Positions 34,504 through 36,971 of a stretch of 36,971 nt of DNA are shown piece by piece. How positions within the stretch are numbered: the first letter of the stretch is position 1; each line of letters starts with the position of its first letter. The translations under genes were made by a program, and so were the position numbers. The notes under the pieces are model-generated. The model was not told the origin of the DNA, ran no database searches, and saw nothing but the letters and a program-made list of their open reading frames with translations. The stretch covers positions 1 to 36,971 of the forward strand of contig JACKAG010000028.1 of assembly GCA_020635195.1 (NCBI GenBank), written 5' to 3'. Source of the DNA: Deltaproteobacteria bacterium. Its GTDB lineage: Bacteria; Bdellovibrionota_B; Oligoflexia; Oligoflexales; Bog-1112.

Positions 34504-36585
34504 TTAGTCTTCTTTTATTTGTCCTCGGGATGATTTTGTAAGAAAGTTCCTTGAAAAATTTAACTTTTCAGAAACTTTCTGATCAATGAAATCATCTGCG
34601 TTAAATATTTTATGAAGCTGGTATTCACCTGGATTCATATCTACAGCAACGGGGCGTGCCTGGTCAATGGCAGATATGTTTTCATCTGTAGTGCTGACAA
34701 AATTAAAACTAACGCTCTTGCCTGATTGTATGGCTGCTTTCAGTCTATGAAGGAGTGATTCCGATTTTTTATATATTTTAGAAGGGGATTTTTTTGAGAT
34801 TTTTTTCTCAATGATTTTAGACGCTTTTTCATATTCACCCTGTCTGGCAAAGGCAAGAGCGAGATTGTAATAAAGCTTTAATTTTTCTTCTTTTCTGTCT
34901 TTTGGAATCACTTTTAGTGTATTGATATATGTCTTAATACTTTCTTCTGTTTTACCGCTCTGAGCGAGAATGACGGCACGATTATTCATCATGGATACAA
35001 GAGATGTTAGTGATTCAATCTCACCTATAATTTCAGATGCCTGACCAAAATCTTCCGCGATGATTGATTTTTTGATATTCAGTGATTTAACCTGATCATT
35101 TTCAGAGTCAATGGCTTTTGCCTGTGCAAGCATTTCCTCAGACTTTTGCTTATCTCCGATATCGATACATATATCTGCAACTTTACAGATTCTTGCAAAG
35201 TTGTTTGGAGAAAAGGATGAGGCTTTGTCAAAACAGACCATCGCCGATTTCTTATCTCCTAACTTCAGGAGAAGATTACCCATAAGATTAAATAAAAGGA
35301 GATCTTTTTCTCCACTTCTGACGGCTTTCATCACAAGTTCTTTTGCGCCTTCGAGATTGTTTTCCATCAGCATGATTTCTGCCTGAAGTGTCATCATCTT
35401 CGGTACTGATATTTTTTTACCGGAACTTAAAATTTTGTAGATATTTTTCATTTCCAGTAAATTTTTTGATGATGAAGCCTTTTGAAATTTAGCGACAAGT
35501 TGACGGCTGTCAGATGGAAATCGATCATTTCTGATGACAGACATCAGAGTGGCGGTTAATGTTTCGCTCTGGATAGGTTTTTCGAGATGAGAAGAAACAC
35601 CCATTTCCTGAAGCAAGACAAGGTCTTCTTTGCTGATGACAGAACTGACGACGACAATGATATAATTATCTGTTTTTCTTTTATAAAGCTGGTGTAGAAA
35701 GGCATGTCCTGACATGGAATGAAACTTCCATTCCATAAGGATCAGAATCATTTTATTGTTTTCTTCTTCTTTCATCTTCAGAAAATTTTCAGGCTGATCG
35801 AAATGCACAATTTTTGGAATATTAAGCTCTTCCAGACTCTTTATCATATGATTTGCACTGACCTGGTCCTGATCGATGATATAACAGGCTCCGAGATTGA
35901 AAACATTTGAAAAATCAATTGATTTAGTATGCTCTTCAAAATCTTCTTCAAAAAGATCGTTGAGTTGTTTTACCGCGATTGTGAGAGAGTGGTGTTGAAA
36001 TTTCGCCTGCAAAAGCGTTCTTTTCGCTTCTTCAAAGTGACCTGCCATGGACAGGCTCTCTGCAAGGTTGATAAAAAGATAGGGCTTTTGAAATATTTTA
36101 ACCAGATTTTCTTCCAGCTGAATCAGGTGATGAAAGTGCTCTTTACGTGAAAGATGGTCTCTGAGGTAATGATAAGCTGTCAGGGTCCGGCCATGATCAG
36201 GGTTATCAAGAAGTTCTTTTAATCGATCAAATTCCTTCTCCATTTTCAGTTGATTCATCGGTTTCTGATGTGCAGAGAGAAGGCCAAGTTCAAAGGCAAT
36301 TGGAAGATACCAGTCTTCTTCACTACTGTAGATGAGGCTGACCATGGTATGTCTCATTTCATGTTTTTTAAGGATCATGGCCAGAATTGTCAGAACTGAG
36401 TTATTTTCTGTTTCTGTGCAAGTTACAATCAGTTCAGGATATTCTCCGGATTGATTGATATATTTGATCATGGAGCCTATTTTGTCGAAAGACATGGATT
36501 GAATTCCATGTTTTTTGAGAGCACTCTGGATGCCGCTTCTCAGATCGCTATGGCTGTCGACGATCATTGCATTAAGAATCTGCAT
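34504..36585 (-). CDS. TPR protein with two degenerate receiver domains (Asp to Cys and Asp to Glu)
   Basis: The ~693-residue protein has a receiver-like domain (~1-115) with IVDSHSD at the acidic pocket but Cys56 at the phosphoacceptor site (LIVTCTETEN) and KPM retained. A short TPR region follows (~170-215). A second receiver-like domain (~225-345) has IIDQDQ, Glu285 at the phosphoacceptor site (LMEWKFHSMSG) and Lys in LEKPI. C-terminal TPRs (~375-620) and a ~70-residue tail complete it. The Glu may mimic a phosphorylated state. Start: ATG at 36585 with GGGTGG upstream, overlapping the preceding gene by 14 bases; ATG at 36567 is an alternative, and the frame runs open to 36756. It resembles the TPR gene at 28755-29951. 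Confidence 0.8.
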   Translation of the reverse strand: MQILNAMIVDSHSDLRSGIQSALKKHGIQSMSFDKIGSMIKYINQSGEYPELIVTCTETENNSVLTILAMILKKHEMRHTMVSLIYSSEEDWYLPIAFELGLLSAHQKPMNQLKMEKEFDRLKELLDNPDHGRTLTAYHYLRDHLSRKEHFHHLIQLEENLVKIFQKPYLFINLAESLSMAGHFEEAKRTLLQAKFQHHSLTIAVKQLNDLFEEDFEEHTKSIDFSNVFNLGACYIIDQDQVSANHMIKSLEELNIPKIVHFDQPENFLKMKEEENNKMILILMEWKFHSMSGHAFLHQLYKRKTDNYIIVVVSSVISKEDLVLLQEMGVSSHLEKPIQSETLTATLMSVIRNDRFPSDSRQLVAKFQKASSSKNLLEMKNIYKILSSGKKISVPKMMTLQAEIMLMENNLEGAKELVMKAVRSGEKDLLLFNLMGNLLLKLGDKKSAMVCFDKASSFSPNNFARICKVADICIDIGDKQKSEEMLAQAKAIDSENDQVKSLNIKKSIIAEDFGQASEIIGEIESLTSLVSMMNNRAVILAQSGKTEESIKTYINTLKVIPKDRKEEKLKLYYNLALAFARQGEYEKASKIIEKKISKKSPSKIYKKSESLLHRLKAAIQSGKSVSFNFVSTTDENISAIDQARPVAVDMNPGEYQLHKIFNADDFIDQKVSEKLNFSRNFLTKSSRGQIKED

Positions 36586-36971
36586 ATCCGGATGTTCCAC
36601 CCTCTTCAGGATCTGAAGTTTTTTGTAAGAATCCAGATAAGAATTCGAGAAGATCATGATGAGAGAGGGGTTTTGTAAAAACTTTTGAGACTCCCTCTTT
36701 AAGGAGATAATCGAACTCTTTTTTCCAGAAACCAGTGATGAAGATAAAAATTCCACTGTATTTCATATCGTTTTTTATTTTTTTAAAAAAATCAATACCA
36801 CTCATTTCTGGCATGGTTATGTCTGAGATAATGACATCCACGCTGTGATTCTTTATGTACTCGATTGCTTTGAGTGGATTATTGATTGTTTTGACAGAAA
36901 TTTCACTTCCGACAAGAAGAGAAGCATAAGCTTCCAGAATGGATTCTTCATCATCGATCATTATGATGTTC
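36572..36971 (-). CDS. Receiver-domain response regulator (5' end outside the window)
   Basis: The frame stays open to the right edge and reads NIIMIDDEES there, so the start is only a few codons beyond the window or further. Receiver features are complete: MIDDEE, phosphoacceptor Asp in IISDITMPEMSG, Thr in FITGF, and Lys in FTKPLS. After the receiver only a short polar tail remains (DPEEGGTSGYADS), so no output domain follows it. It overlaps the start of the TPR double-receiver gene, so the two are probably translated together and may work together. Confidence 0.85.
   Translation of the reverse strand, partial: NIIMIDDEESILEAYASLLVGSEISVKTINNPLKAIEYIKNHSVDVIISDITMPEMSGIDFFKKIKNDMKYSGIFIFITGFWKKEFDYLLKEGVSKVFTKPLSHHDLLEFLSGFLQKTSDPEEGGTSGYADS

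Noticed and set aside
1..36971. CRISPR arrays, tRNA/rRNA genes, insertion sequences, phage or integrase genes
   Set aside because: No regularly spaced repeats, cloverleaf-like sequences, transposase or integrase motifs were seen on either strand.

Overview
The window reads as chromosome of a flagellated Gram-negative bacterium. It carries lipoproteins, signal peptides, a MotA/MotB stator and a large Che cluster. The gene style (hybrid CheA proteins, TPR response regulators, a P-domain exported protein, a DnaC-like loader, moderate to low GC) recalls deltaproteobacterial or Oligoflexia/Bdellovibrionota-type lineages. That placement is an impression from gene content only; no marker here fixes it.

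Left part (1-7.4 kb): the 3' end of a P-domain exported protein, a monocistronic rpsD with its own candidate promoter, leader and terminator, a zinc-ribbon helicase-loader-like ATPase overlapping an unknown gene, a Sel1-like/receiver protein, a neurotransmitter:sodium-symporter-family transporter and an adenosine-deaminase-like hydrolase.

6.9-11.8 kb, minus strand: an apparent motor operon, in transcription order RidA-like protein, exported kinase-fold protein, MotB (copy 2), small Cys-rich lipoprotein-like protein, MotA (apparently starting at a non-canonical codon), MotB (copy 1), unknown protein.

12.1-20.2 kb: recJ, a membrane histidine kinase, a 2-Cys glutathione peroxidase on the minus strand, a polytopic membrane protein followed by an exported purple-acid-phosphatase-like protein with a decayed active site and a ricin-type lectin tail, and a PEGA-like outer-membrane lipoprotein.

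20.4-37 kb: a chemosensory supercluster. It holds a soluble tandem-PAS chemoreceptor, a CheA with C-terminal receiver, CheW, CheB, a GspE-N-like protein, an Hpt-receiver protein, a possible globin, a second CheA with an N-terminal receiver, CheX and CheY. Two TPR proteins on the opposite strand carry receiver domains whose phosphoacceptor Asp is replaced by Asn, Cys or Glu, and another receiver protein runs off the right edge. No CheR is present in the window. The likely flow is soluble receptor to two hybrid kinases, a shared CheY/CheX output, and phosphorylation-independent TPR scaffolds. The motA/motB genes about 10 kb upstream would be a natural target, but that link is inference.
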